A stretch of DNA of 64,000 nt from Loxodes magnus. Its lineage: Eukaryota; Ciliophora; Karyorelictea; Loxodida; Loxodidae. How positions within the stretch are numbered: the first letter of the stretch is position 1; each line of letters begins with the position of its first letter. The stretch covers positions 31,905-95,904 of the forward strand of contig CAMPDV010001733.1 of the NCBI GenBank assembly GCA_946699065.1, written 5' to 3'. Below the pieces are notes generated by a model. It saw only the letters and a program-made list of their open reading frames with translations, did not search any database and was not told where the DNA came from. Both the position numbers and the translations under genes were made by a program. This document shows positions 11,179 through 24,989 of the stretch, piece by piece.

Positions 11179-13735
11179 ATGGAAAATACTTAAAATTCAC
11201 TAGTTTTAACTAGCGACTCTTCTTTAATTGATTATTAAGAAGCTGCAAACTGATAGATCAAACACAGGCAGGTGCATAAAAACCTCCAAATAAAAGAAAA
11301 GGAGTTGATACAAATCAAATAAGTAAACATAATAATGGATTTATTTAGAAAATTACTAAATATCTGTAGTCAAAAACTATAAAATAAATTCTTACGCGTT
11401 CCACTGAAATCACTTCGAAATTCTCTTCATCGTGGACATCAATTTTGGGATCTATTGAAAGAAAAATAAACCTATAGGTAGAAAACTAGTTTAAACGCCT
11501 AAAATATTACCGCAGAAGATACAAAAAGATCATCCAAAAAATCTTAGAAAAATGAAGATATTATCTAAGACACTCCGATCTCTTAAGATAAGCTTTCAAA
11601 TCTGAATTAAATTTAAATAAAAATATCCTTTTACAATATAAAAAAAGTACATAAACTTAAGATTTATTTTTGAATAACAGTAATCAAATTAGATTAAATT
11701 GAATGTAATAAAAACAGTTAAAAGTAAGACAATAATATTATTTCTGTTAATTCAAAGTATCACTATTTATCTGATCTTTAGAATTAAAATAAACAACTAT
11801 AATAAAATGGTGGCCCGATAAATGCAATTCAAAATTAAGCAATTAATAATTCGTTTAATGAAATTTAATTTTTTTTAGGTATAAAAGTACTTAAATAGGA
11901 TATATAAAGACTAATAGATAAGAACTTTTTATTAAATGAAAAATTAGATAGTACAGAAACAAAATAGGAACTAGAAAAATAAACCTTGATAAATAACTAA
12001 GAATCATCAAAAGCATATTATAAAGCATATATTAATAAAATTAATTAGAAATACAAAAAAATTAGTTACTAAAATTTGCCTTATAATATTATTAGGAAAA
12101 GCTATTTAAAAATAATTAAATATTATAACAGATAAAAAATAACCTATTAATAATTTTAAAGTAGAAGATTAAACTGAACTATTTCATTAGATAATGTTAC
12201 TTATAAATAATATCTTTCTTTAGTAAAACATAATTAATAACTACTTTAGAACATTTTTCAATAAAGGTTTGAGAGAAATTAGTTTTCATTTTAATCCAAA
12301 GAGTAAATAAGAATTCACGAATAATCAGTATAAACAACTTATGTCAATTCTAAAGAGATAACTGTTTAAACAGATTTTATAATAAAATGTATTGAATAAA
12401 GAACTTAAACTAACAATAGAGTTTTTATAAATTAAGAAGCGTAAACGCAATAGATAAATTAGAAATGGATCAAACATAAACTGAAGAATCATTATTATAT
12501 TCAAAATAGGAATATTTAAAATAATAAATTTCATTCTACTAATAGTAATTTTCTGACAACAACACATTTGGTAACTACTTTAAGAAGTTTGATAATAAAA
12601 AACTAATATTGAACTTGAATTAAACTATATTTTTAATTATAATTAATAACTAAAATCTTAAAATTAAAAAGTAACTGATTAAGTATAAATATTATAAAGC
12701 TAACTTTAAATTTTGAAATTTGAATGAGAAAAGAAATATTCTTATAAATAGGATTTATGTAATAATCTTTAATAGAATCTATAACTTAAAGAATTGGATT
12801 ATTAAAGCATATTAAGTTCATTACATTTGTAAAAAATAAGTATATCCAAGAATTTAAAGATGCTTTCACATAAACAAAAATACCTTAACTATAGAATGAT
12901 TACACACAGGTTGAAATTTAATCCAGTGATTAAAAAATTCAAACAATTATTTAGAATTTAGATACGGCTACTGGAGCAAACCTACTACATTTGGATTAAA
13001 ATTTCCTAGTGCGACTTTATTGATTCTAAATACATAAAATTGTAGAAATAATATGATAAAATAAATGAGCAACTAATCAATTAAATCAAAGCTTTTGATA
13101 AAGTTGCATCAGAAAAATATACTTTAATGGAAAATCTGAAATAGAGCCAAATTTTAAAGTAGTAAATTTCTTCCAATTTAACATTTCTATCCATAAAATT
13201 CTGTGAATAATCTTTTTAGATTTTCAACAACTCTCATTCATAAAATCTAAAATAGGATACTTAAGAAATTCTTTGGAATAAGATTCTATAAATTAATTAA
13301 AGAGAAAATATCCAGATCCATATTTTCCATCTACTAAATAACATATCAATAAAATGGAACAAAATTAGGCTTTTATAAAAAATTACAATGTTAAAATAGC
13401 TAAGAGACTTTATAATATCTAACTTTTGAAGAAAAACTAGTTTCCAAACTATAATTTAAAGCAGATACGTTTTACTTGACTAAGAACTTGATAAAAGATA
13501 GATTGACAGTCAAGTAGTTAAAATTAACATTGATAAGAGATTATTAAAGATATATAGCTGAAAATATATCTATATTATAATTTAATTTTATGACTAAAAT
13601 AAATAACATTAAAAAAATATTCATCTTGAAATGAAGGGACAAAAAAAGAAATTTTAATTTATGAACCTGGGTTGAAAGGAGGAGGCTCTTAACTAAATCA
13701 GCAAAGAAAACAAATTATTTTAGATCGAAATAATC
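11179..13735 (+). pseudogene. ORF1-like region of non-LTR retrotransposon, coiled coil
   Basis: It lies directly upstream of the endonuclease, where non-LTR elements carry ORF1, the RNA-binding chaperone. From ATG 11179 (MENTQNSLVLTSDSS) the product is Lys/Gln/Asn-rich, with heptad-like stretches (QFFLGIKVLKQDIQRLIDK near 11870 and KVASEKYTLMENLKQ near 13110). I could not hold one frame throughout; a shift is needed near 12120. The inverted copy 41720-44306 differs by small indels, including an extra 5 nt near 43425. No RRM or zinc knuckle was found. ORF1 identity is inferred from position and composition. Confidence 0.45.
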
Positions 13736-15640
13736 AATAAAAAAGAAGTAGCGTCAATCAAATTAAGATTGGACATGTAACATAAAAGGATTAGCAAGTA
13801 AACTATATAAAGTAGAAGAATTCATAAGAGAAAATAGTATTGACATTTTTTCAATTAATGAAACTTGGTAAAAACAAGATTTCCATCCATTATTAATATA
13901 AGGTTATAGGACTTATTACAAAAATTCAGGAAAAGGAGGAGGTGTATGTCTAGTTATTAAAGAAGAACTCAGTAGTACTGAAGAAACTAATATAATTGAT
14001 GTATCCTAGAATCGATTTATCATAGCCAAACTAGATAATATATTTATTACGTCCAGTTACATGTCAGATAATAGCTAAAATGAGAACATAAAAGACCAAG
14101 CATATGATTATATTAATTTGCTACTTAATAATTCCCAAATAATCCACATATTCTAATGGGAGATTTCAATGCTCCCCTATAAGATTATGGAGATAATCCT
14201 AATAATGACTATGATAATACAAACAGATTCTAGGAATTTCTTATTCAGAAGTATCTTGAAATAGTAAATAATATGAACAGCAACACTTACATACATAAAG
14301 TAACATATTTTATGTATTGTAATGGCTATATTGTAATAAACAATCATCTGAATATTAATCAATTTGAAAACTTCTAGGCTTATTATAACTAACTATTTAC
14401 TGATCACATATCAATTAGGGTAAATTTTCTCTTGAACACAATTGTCTATTAGGACATAATTACTTTAGGAAAATATAAAATTAACAGGCTGGAAGGCCCT
14501 ATTGACAGATAGAAATATTAAGAATATTTTTTTGAAACTATAATGAATTTTTCAAATTGATAGGAATAATTTAGAGGATTAATACTCATGTATTAAACGC
14601 AATATATAATATAATGCAGATGAAATATTAGGTTCATTTATTCCAGACCCTAAATATAATAAACTTACAAAAGACCTCATAAAGAAGTATATTGAAGTTA
14701 AAAGAGCTAATCAAGTATATAAAGAAACTCACGCGTAGTTAGGAAGAATTAATTAATAAGTAATTCCCTTTTTAAGAACAATTGGTAAGAAGGATATTTA
14801 TAGAGAGATTAAGTAACAAGACTATCTGAATGTTACGAAATAGATATTAATAATTAGGAATATAATAGTAGCTTTAATACTTTTACAAAATATATTAAAA
14901 GTAAGATTCAACATAAATTTTATGAAGTAACTATTAAAAGACTAAAAGGAGGCCCACTGCAAAGTTATTTATAGAATAATTAGAATAATAATAATAATTC
15001 CCGTAAATTACCTATCCAAAACTAAATAAATAGTATCAAAAAGAAATAATTAGTATATACAAACTCAGAACCTAAAGTTACAACGTAAGGATCTTTAAGA
15101 CAGACATTATTTAGTTGAGAATTCCCATTGTATGTGTGGAGATTTTATTAATTTTAACATATTCTGGAATGCGATTGCTATATAGATATGTGAGAATAGT
15201 TAATAGCAAAAATTGGAAAATGCGAAATTAGAAAATTAATAACCTATGACCAAATTATATCAATTAATTTCCAAAAAACAAAGCAGAATACATTGATCTG
15301 CAAATTAAAATTTTCCATAGGATGTTACTTAAAAGGAGATTAGAATTATTCTAATTAGAAAAAAACTTATAATAAGAAAGTTCTGAGACTAAGGGGTAAA
15401 GAAGCGAAAGAGCAAGATAAAGATGAAGAGAATAATGAAAATAAGGAAGGAAAAGAAGAACAAGAAGAAAAAGATGAGCAAGTGGAAGATTAGAATGAAT
15501 AAACTGATGAAGAAGATAATATAGCTGAAGAAGAATATGAAGTAGAAAGTGTTTGAGTTGGAAAACTTTTAAAAAACATTATAACATCTTTAATTGAAGG
15601 AAGTAATTCCAACAATGAAAAGATGTCTCAAGACTCTTTT
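13736..15640 (+). pseudogene. non-LTR ORF2 relic: EEP endonuclease and tail, RT missing
   Basis: The endonuclease that would nick target DNA is recognisable: NETW near 13860, GGGVCLVIKEE near 13940, GDFNAP near 14162 and TDHISI near 14400. The inverted copy reads GHVNINGLASK at the start, the usual non-LTR N-terminus. This copy has lost one base there (near 13778) and another near 14130, which puts GDFN out of frame with NETW. After a linker (FIPDPKYNKLTKDL, then RANQVYKETH) the reverse transcriptase core is absent. Sequence jumps to a remnant of the C-terminal Cys motif (CMCG, near 15130) and then a highly acidic Glu/Asp/Lys/Gln-rich tail (15390-15540) ending VWVGKLLKNIITSLIEG. It is a dead, internally deleted element. 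Confidence 0.75.
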
Positions 15641-16033
15641 AGTTAAATTTAAATTTAAGAACAACATGTGTAAGAGAAAGATTTAGATTAGCTATCTATA
15701 AGTCATTAAATATTGCACTAGTGTTGGGAATAATAGTTGATTTTTACCTTTCATTATAATATCAGCAATGCTAGCTCCAATTTAACAAAAATAATTCTAC
15801 TTATAAAAAGATAAAAATTACACCATTTAATCTTTATTCTCAAAATCAGAGCAAAGAAATAAATCTGAAGTAAGATAAATATTTTAAAAAAATTAAGAAT
15901 TGCCAAGATAATCAAAACCTTGCTTACTTATGAATATTTGCAAATAGATATTATAATTGATAATTTCAAAGAGTTTAATAAGCATAGCAATATTTAAATA
16001 AAAAAATTTATTCTAAGAATACCTTTAAAGAAA
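15641..16033. repeat. 3' part of the LINE relic, shared with 28100-28490 and 39400-39790
   Basis: Near-identical sequence occurs at 28100-28490 (+) and inverted at 39400-39790. It ends abruptly at TTTAAAGAAATAAAGT, where the homology switches to the flank of the reverse-transcriptase element. Confidence 0.7.
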
Positions 16034-16938
16034 TAAAGTAATTGAATTATAGTTAAATATTTGATGTAAGTATAATTTTGTTATTATTAGGAAATGAATA
16101 ATAATGGCTTATATTTAAATTTGTTTAAACTGACAATTATAAAATAATTAATTTTACATAATTATGTTTAATTAAATTTATATAAATTAATAATTTATAC
16201 TTAACTTATAATAAAAGTTAGTTAAGATTATTATTATAATTACTTATATTACTTAGAACTAAAAATTATACATTCATTAAATTTATAATTATTGATAATT
16301 CTTTATTAATTTTATTTTATACAGTTATCTCTAAAGGTATGTTTAACTATATTTACTTTTTAATTCACTAAATTATTGTTTTAATTATTGTAGACATTAA
16401 TTATCAAATGAGAACTTTTATATTTTTATAATCTAGTAATCAAATGCTTATTGTTAACCAATTATTTAAAACTCTTATCAAAATTATGAAAAGCATCCTC
16501 TTTATTAGTTTTAAATTGATACAAAGATAATTAATTCTAGCATATAATTATTGAATTATTTTAGATTTTTGATATAGTATTTTTAATATTAATATCTTAC
16601 TATTATAAAGGATTATTTTAAACTATATTTTGCTATCATTTAGAATTTTATATTATTAAAGTAATAAAGCTAAAGTTTCCTTTGGTTTACTTAGAACTTC
16701 AATTCCTTTTAGATATTTCTTCCTTTATATTCTCTATGTTTTATTAATTATAGTTAAATAAAGAGTTATTTAAATGGCTTAGCAATTTAATTAGTTTTTA
16801 GAACCTAAATTTTAATATTTATTTATAAAAATGAATGCTATAAATTAAAGCTATTTAGTAATAATATTTAACTTTAATAAAAGAGTTATTGTATGAAACT
16901 GTTTATTTCAATTTTAAATTTTAAACTAAAATTATTTT
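16034..16938. repeat. AT-rich flank of RT element, copy B
   Basis: Reverse complement of 37631-38530 and 62691-63600. No gene seen. Confidence 0.65.
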
Positions 16939-19700
16939 TTGACATCTATAACTGCAAGAATTGCTTCAATTATAGACATTAGTAAATGTTTTTAATGCTT
17001 TTTAATATAATCTTGAACTCATCAATTTTTAATTACTCTTGTTATAGTCTCATCTTTTATTTCTCCATTTTTACTTTTTCCATTTCTAATCATTCTAATC
17101 TTCTTGATATAAGTTTCTTGTAAAATCTTTTTATTTAGAAATCTAAATATCTAAAATAAGACTTTAGAAAGGAGTTTATAAGTCCTTAATCATATATTAT
17201 AATGCGTCTTAAGTCATAATTCTCAATCTCTTATATTAGAATAGTATATACATTTCAAAATCTCCTCAAATGTACCATACTCTCCACATATACAGTAGGG
17301 ATTATCAATAGGATAATCAAGATCTTAAAGATCTTTTCTAAAATTAAAAGATTGGGTTCTAAGTTTATATATACTGATAATTTCTTGTCTAAATTATTTG
17401 TTCAACTTAGTGTAAGTAATTACTAAAAATTGGTTAAGATTACTAAACTGCTTAGTATATATTTTAGCTCTTAAACTTTTGAGTAGCTGTATTATACAAA
17501 TATTGTTCTTTTTTGACTCTTATATATTTAGTAAACATTTTTTAATTTGTACTAATCTTGGAATTCTACAGGGCGATACTATAGATGTCTGATAATCGCT
17601 AAACTTTATCATAGCATTGAAATCAAATTTTTCAGTTGGTAATGAAAAGAGAGCCTATTGTCGATGTTGGAAAATTAATGCTTTCTTATTTCATTTTATA
17701 ATAGAATTTAAAAAACTTTATTGTCATAATGTGTTTGAAAGATAACCAGTTTAAATCTATGAAACATAACTTATTAATTGCTGAAGTTGCTGCTTAAAAT
17801 GCTTTTCTTGAAATCATTCTCATACTTGATTCAATTCTATTCAAAACTCAAGTTATTCCTCTCTGAATACACCATGGTACTAGTTCTCTCCATATTCTGC
17901 TTTAGGTAATGTAAAAAGTTTGCATAAAGTTTTAAAATGCCAAGAAATCACATTCTTATATCTAATTAGTTAAAAAACTGCTTTTTTCATTGCAGCTAAA
18001 TACTTGAACGCGACTTCTTTACAATGAGGATTAAAATTCTTCTTCTAATGTAGCATTACATCTAAATATGTTACTTTTTCCTTTTAAATAATTGGTTAAT
18101 TATCTAATCATAAATTTAAATTTTATTATTTTTAATGTTTCTTTAAAATTTAGATGCATTCAGATTTGATAAATTTTATCTTTAATTGAGTTTATGTAAA
18201 AATGCTTACTTGTTTCATTTATTAACTCCTTCATCTACTTTGCAGTTTTGGAAAGAAGAATCAAATCATCTGCTCATCGTCTACGTGCGAAGCTAATACT
18301 CCAACCCTGGCATTTGAATCCCAATCAGGTATTTTTACTTTCCAAATATCTAATTACTATGTCATATGGTCCATGTGACTTTCCTTACATAACTCCATTG
18401 TTGTATTATAATGTTCTGATGTTCTTTCCTCTATTTTAAATGAAGAATTTAGGTTTTTGTAAAACGATTCTAAGGCTATTATTATTCCAAGTGGTAGTTT
18501 AACTCTCTTAAGTTAATCAAACAAAAGTCTTCTTTCTATTGAGTCAAACATTTTTTAAACATCTATCAGTGTTGCTATCAATTTAGTCTTACTTTTAGCA
18601 CTTTTCCGATAGTTATCAATTATTTGTTATATTATTCAAATTTATTAAGTTGCTTATCTAATTTTCATAAATCCCATTTATGTAGGGTGAATCAAATTTC
18701 TCTAATAAAGCAGATTGTATAGTCTTTTTGTTAAAGCTTTATCATATAGTTTTATAATAATATTAATAAGAGAAATAAGTAGTCAATTTTTCCAGTCATC
18801 TTTATTTCCTTTTTTAAATATTGGAATTACCGACAATGTATTTAATTCCTAAGGGATTCTTCCAAATCTTAACATATTATTCAGAAAAGAGTGAAGAATT
18901 ATTATCAAATATTATCCACCGTATTTCAGAAATTCACTTTTTATTCTGTCTGGACCAGCTGCTTTTCCATTCGTAATTTCTTTTATAATTTCTTGTATTT
19001 CTCGTATGGTAAAAAGATCAAATCCTTACAAATATGAGAGTTGATAATCTTTAATTTCTTAAATACTATCTTATATTTTATCTATTTTTTAATTACTAAG
19101 ATTTATTTATTATTTAGTTAAATTAGAATATTTGTTAAAAATCAATTCTCCCATGAATCAATGGATTTATTTTTGATTTCTTAATTAAAGTTCATTTAAT
19201 TTATTATTTTAGGCTTTTTAATTTTCTTAGTATGTGAAAATATTTCTTTAGCATCTCCATTTAGAAGTAAAAGTTTCTTTTTTGCTTTGTTTTTTCAAAC
19301 TTTCACAAATTAGACTTGAAGTCATTCAGAATGTTGTTTCACTTTTTCATGAAGATTAGTTACTTATTAGTTGATTCTTCCAGATATAATATGTGCTTCT
19401 TTATATACTGAGTTAGCCCTTTTAGGCGTACATATTTGTTAGTAAGATCTGGAGATATTTGTTATAACTTGAGTCTGGAATAAAGGATGGTAATGTTTAA
19501 TCAGCATTGTATTAGATGTTATTTTTGATAAATTTATATTAAACTTCAAGATTATCTTAATCTATCTAAAAGAATTCTAGATAAGTTTGCAGGAAAAATT
19601 CTAAATATTTTTGATGATATATTGCATCTTATAAGCTATTTATTTTATATTTCCTCAAATTCTTGCACATTTTCAATTAATCTCACATAAAATTAAGTTT
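16939..19700 (-). pseudogene. non-LTR reverse transcriptase relic, copy B
   Basis: Reverse complement, almost base for base, of 34863-37630; domain details are given there. On this strand the motif C codons (TGA GCA GAT GAT) lie near 18265-18276 and the C-terminal CICGEYG Cys motif near 17280. It carries the same frame break upstream of motif B as copies C and D, so all three derive from one already disrupted ancestor. The short open frame at 18248-18439 on the opposite strand is a shadow of this region. Confidence 0.75.
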
Positions 19701-21310
19701 TTTTTATAAATAAATTTGCAGAAAAAATGTTATTTTTAAGCTATAATATCATCTTATCACTGTTTATCTTATAAAAGAATAGTTTTAAGAATTAAGTTTT
19801 TATCTTTAAATATCTAGCAATTTTCAGTTGATATCATACTTTATGAATAAATATAATTACAATCTTTAAAACATCAATCAAATAGATAAATGAACAATAA
19901 ATAATGACTATTTAATTATAAAATGAATATGAAAACATTTTAATTTAATTTCTTGATAAGATATTTTAAATTTAAATAAGTGCTTAATCTTTTAAAAATC
20001 ATATTTATTAAACCACTTTAAATGTTTTTATGTTTATGAATATTTACTATCTTAAATTAAACAATACTATATTCTATATTAAAGCAAACCTTTATTAAAG
20101 GAATCCTTAAATTATAAATTATCATTTAGTTCTCTAATCATTTAGAATATAACAAAAATAATTCATTATTAAGCTTATTTGGGAAATTGTGTACTATTAG
20201 CATTATCGGCTTAGTAGAAACTTTGCTTTTTATTATGCTATATATGTTTCTTTTTATATTGTACGAAATATTTGCCATTTTTTATAGATATAATTATAAT
20301 AGTTATTAAATTACACTTTGTATATTATTTTAATTAATACAAAAGATTAAAGCTTTTAACCTTTTTTGATATAATTAAGGTATATTGATTTCTTAATTAT
20401 TTACACTTTCATTTTGGTAATTCTTATTATTTAATATTAGAATATCATTTTATTCTTATTTTAGATGCAAGTATAAGATAATTTACAAGAAACTTAAGAT
20501 TTTTATTATTTTCCATATATTCAAATTATTTATATACTTTACTAACAAATCCTTTTATATCATAAATAATCAATCTATTAAAAAAAAAAGCTTTCAGCTT
20601 TAATAAAATACCTTCATTAGGAATTCAAATTTTAAGATTAATAAATAAAATCTATTTTCTATATACATAGTAGATATATTCAAGTTGCTTTAAATCAGAA
20701 AGCTTATCTTTAAACCTATTCCTTTTAATATTACGAAATTAAAAAAATTTTGAAGAGAAAAAATACTTAATATAGCAATTTTTTCTTAAAAACTAATTTT
20801 TCTCTTCTAAATTAACATCTTTTCGCAAACTAAAAACAGATAGTTAGTCGTAGTAAGCTCTTTTCAAAACTCTTTTACTCATCTTTTCGATTTTTAATGT
20901 TTTTCTAATTATTATAATAAAGCAGAGTATTTTTAAACTTGATTAATAAATTTTTTGTTTCTATATTTTATATAGTTAGGTTAGATATATTATTTAGATC
21001 CTTGTTTAATTACTTTTTTTAGATTCTTTGTAAATTGGCCTAAAATTTATTATTACAGACGTATTGAACCTCATTTTTTCTATTTGATTGATCATATTTT
21101 TATAAAGAGATTTTTAAGCTCTTTTTAGATTAGTTATTTTTAAAAATTCGCAATATCTATTAAAAAGTTAGTTTTAAGCCCTCTTATAGAAAAATTTTTT
21201 ACTTATTTTGTTTCTTCCTAAAATTGTCATTTATTTTTTATCTTTACTTCTTAAAAGTCATTTAAAAAACTTTGCAAATCTTTTAAAATTCTATCCCTTT
21301 AAGAAAAGGA
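19701..21310. repeat. AT-rich region between RT relic and WD40 flank, copy B
   Basis: Inverted copy of 33264-34860 and 58326-59940, with very few differences over 1.6 kb. A few Lys/Phe-rich stretches appear in frame, but nothing I would call a gene. Confidence 0.55.
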
Positions 21311-22489
21311 TTTATCCACCTGAAAATCTTTTGTAGCGAATAACTCAGAGTGAAAAAAGGATAATATTTTCACGATTTCATGGTTTATTTTATTATATCT
21401 CCTTTTTTCTTGAGATCCTTTTCATTTAAGTAAATTCTTATAACATTAAAAATTTTTAAAGCGAATTTTTTCATTTACTCAAAAAGAAGCTCAAAATTAA
21501 AAATTGTATTTTTTCCAAAGCATAAACAATAATTTTTTATCATTTCAAAAATAATTTACCTTATCAAAAATATATTTTTAAATCAAAAACAAAAAATTGT
21601 GTTCAAAATTCTTCAAATCAAAATTTTTTTTTAATTTTTACAAAATACCATTTCAACAAAAAAAGATTTCCAAATTCTATTTTAATATAAAATTTTTTAA
21701 TTCCTATTTTTTTCTCAAAAATCTTTTATATTTGGAATTTTTTCTTGAAAATTTATTCCAATTTTAACATTTTTTATCCTGAAATAATTAAATTTATTCC
21801 ATGCCGAAAATCTTTGGTAGTACAAAACTCTGAGCAAAAAACAAATTTTTTATTTTCATGAAATTTAAACTCTAAACCTGAAGGATAAATAAAAAAACTT
21901 ATTATCAGAAAAATTAATTTTCCAATCGGAAACAAAAAATATTAAACATTAAATATTAAAATTTAATAATTATAATAAACACTAATAATTAATTATAATT
22001 AATAATAATAATAATTAATAATAAAAAACAAAATTTAATTTAAAATAAAATACTTAATTAAATTTTTAATTAATATTCAAAATTATAAACTAACTTTAAC
22101 CTTATAAATAATATTTTAATTACTTCACAAAAAAATCTAAAATTTAAACTCAACTTAAAATTTTTACTAAATCTAAAAATAAATCTATAAAATTTTATAA
22201 CATAAAATTAAACTTAAACTTATTTCATGTCTTCATTTAACAAAATTATATTTTAAATATTTTTAAATATTACCCACTTTAAATCAACATACCTAACTAA
22301 TTTCTATAACCTATATTACTCAACCTTTTTTTTAAATCAAGAATATTTAAGAATATACAACCTTTTAATAAATAAAGCTAACATTTCATATAACAAAAAA
22401 CATTATTACCATTCAACATTAATTTAAATGCATTACCAATATCTTATATTTTTAATCGTAAAATTTAATTAAGTCAAATAGCAAGTTAC
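21311..22489. repeat. WD40 copy 3 downstream flank with two recurrent motifs and a G-free tract
   Basis: It contains recurrent motifs at 21311-21351 and 21792-21836. From about 21925 to 22228 the plus strand has essentially no G, so the WD40 sense strand has no C. It is an inverted copy of 32078-33263. No gene seen. Confidence 0.65.
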
Positions 22490-23576
22490 TCAACTCGAAA
22501 CTCTCCATTTTCTTATCGTCTTGTCACTAGCTCCCGATACCAACCATCTATTATCAACACTCAATGCTATAGAATGTATTGATCTTGAATGCCCTTACAA
22601 AGTCTATATACACTCACCCTTATCAAAGTTCCAAATCTTGATTGTTTTATCAATTGAACCAGAAAATATTACACTTGAATCAACACTTAGCTGAATACTT
22701 GATACACCATCTACGTGACCTTGAAGAGTACGAATACACTAACCAGAAGAGAACTCCCATATCTTAATAGTCTTGTCACCAGAACCTGATATTATATACC
22801 TATTATCCTTAGACACTATCACTGATAAAACATAACCTGAATGCCCAGTAAGAGTTCGCACAAGCTGACCAGTCTAGAAATCCCAGATCTTTATAGTTTT
22901 ATCCCAAGATCCCGATATAATATATCTAGAGTCATAGGAGATTACTACCGATATAACTGAGTCAGTATGCCCCGTTATAGTTCTTAGGAGAATTCCATTG
23001 TGGAAATTTCAGATCTTTATGGTTTTGTCATGAGATCCCGATACTATATAGCTAGAGTCATAAGAGATTACTACCGAGAAAACTATAGAAGTATGCCCCA
23101 TTAAAGTTCTTATGAGAGAACCATTCTATAAATTTCAGATCTTTATGGTTTAGTCAGCAGATCCTGATACGATATAATCAGAGTCAGGGGAGATTGCTAC
23201 CGATAAAATAGTAAAAGTATGTCCTGTTATAGTTCTTTGGAGAGCACCTGTCTGGAAATTCCAGATCTTTATCAAATTTTCAGGATATACTGAACCTGAT
23301 ACAATTCAATTCAGGTCACTTGATATGGCTACCGATTACACAGGCTAAGTGTGACCAGTAAGGATTTAGTCTAAAAAATATTAAAGAAATACCTTTACTT
23401 TGGTCATGACTGATCTTATTTATTAACTTTTAGTAGCATAAGTTAGGCAGAATTTCATACTTAAAATGAAGTAGAGATATTTTCCCTAGTATGTGGCTTC
23501 TCGCTCTTAAGAGTTTTCTTAAAAAAATAATTTTAGTAAATTGCTTTTCTTTTTTCTCCGCTTCTTTTTTCTCCAT
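22490..23576 (-). CDS. WD40 hypervariable beta-propeller protein, copy 3
   Basis: Intact: 1087 bp minus the 22-nt intron (23371-23392) gives 355 codons including the terminal TGA at 22490-22492. It starts [13 protein letters not shown] at ATG 23574-23576, with the usual N-terminal segment and seven WD40 repeats. The start of repeat 1 (GHTQPVQSV, VYPENL) matches copy 1. Others are its own: GSADQT (repeat 2), [15 protein letters not shown] (repeat 3), GHSGYVLSV (repeat 5), [15 protein letters not shown] (repeat 6), GHSRSIHSI (repeat 7). Repeat 7 ends GASDKT, shared only with copy 6. TGA stands for Trp in repeats 1-3. It faces outward from spacer 2, opposite copy 4. Confidence 0.9.
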
Positions 23577-24989
23577 TTTAATTTTTATAACTTAATTCAA
23601 TAACCATTTAAATAAAATAACTCAATTAATTTTACTTACTTAATTTAAATACAATTAAACAATTAAATTATTTATTAAGCATACTTATAAATATTTTATT
23701 AAACATTGATTTTTCTATTTTTGTCTTAAAACAAAATAAGATATTAAACTAATAGAATACAAACTTATATAATTTTAATTATTTTATATCCTTTTACTTT
23801 TAAATAAAGGGATAAATTATTATTTCAAAAGTTTCTAACGAAGAATTTATATCCCTATTATAATAACTTTAATATGCATTTATTAATTACTACTTATTTG
23901 TGCTTTTAATCAAAGACTCTTAATAAGAAAAAATTATTTCTTTATAGACCCTTTTAAATGATAAATAAAATATTACCATTTTTTTAAAGCTATTGTTATT
24001 AATTATTATTTTTCACTTACATTTAATCAAAAAAATGATTTAGTTAAGCTATTTACTAATTAAAAAAATTAAATAAAGTAAGTTTCTTATTAATTAGTTT
24101 GAATAAATATTAAAAAACATCAAATTATTTAAAGTAAAGCATTTTTAGTATTTATAAGATAAATTCTTTTATTTATCCACTTTCTTACTACTATTTCATT
24201 AAAACTTTTTATTTATAAAGATCTCTCTTATAATAATAAACTAATGATTCTAAGCAAAATATATAAATGTAATAAATATAAGTAGTAGAAAGTAAATATT
24301 TAAACTAACTAGAAATGGTGTATCACTAATTTTATCTTACAATTATTAAATAGTAATATTTAATTTTATTATTAAAATAAGCTTTAATATGTTTAATTAT
24401 GTCTATTAAATACTTAATATTTTATCCTTTTAGCTTTATTAGTTATTAATTAATTTCTCTTTAATTTATAAAGATATTAGATTAGTTATAATTAATACAT
24501 TTAGATAACTTTCTATTTTTATACCAAACTAATATTATATTTATTATTTATGTTATTTTTGAAATTATCATTTTAAATTAATAATACCTAAATTATTCTA
24601 GATTATTTAAAGATAAAATCTTAATTCTATTATTCTATACTTATCCAAAAAACATAGTTACCACTATTAATACTCTCTTTCTTAAAATAAGTTGTTTGCT
24701 ATTAAGAAAATTATTAGTTTTTTAAGAAAGAAAATATATTTATAATATCTTCTATTACTATTTTCTGAATAATTAGAAAGAGTAGACTTAACACAATATA
24801 TTTCTTTGTAATAAGTATGAGATAATATAAGTATTAGATTAGCTAATATAAGTTATTTAGAACTATTCGGATAGATTATTATTTACTCTTAATATATTTT
24901 ATTAGTCTACTATTATTTTATATCTTACTGTTCCTAATCAACAATTCATCATGTTTTGCTTTATAGCACATCATAATTTATTAATCTTA
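23577..24989. repeat. left inverted-repeat arm of spacer 2
   Basis: Upstream region of WD40 copy 3, inverted relative to 29976-30990 and homologous to 1086-1935 and 47025-48230. It contains both variable segments: one of about 365 bp, and inside it one of about 235 bp (about 24265-24505) that is missing in spacer 1 and in the left arm of spacer 3. Confidence 0.7.

Noticed and set aside
12325..12567. 80-residue hydrophobic frame, repeated at 42913-43155
   Set aside because: Antisense to the Lys/Gln-rich ORF1-like region; hydrophobicity is the complement of A-rich codons.
14177..14362. 61-residue frame, repeated at 41065-41250
   Set aside because: Antisense to the endonuclease domain around GDFNAP.
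18248..18439. 63-residue frame repeated identically at 36124-36315 and 61189-61380
   Set aside because: It lies antisense to the RT motif B-C region in all three copies; the conservation is that of the RT relic.
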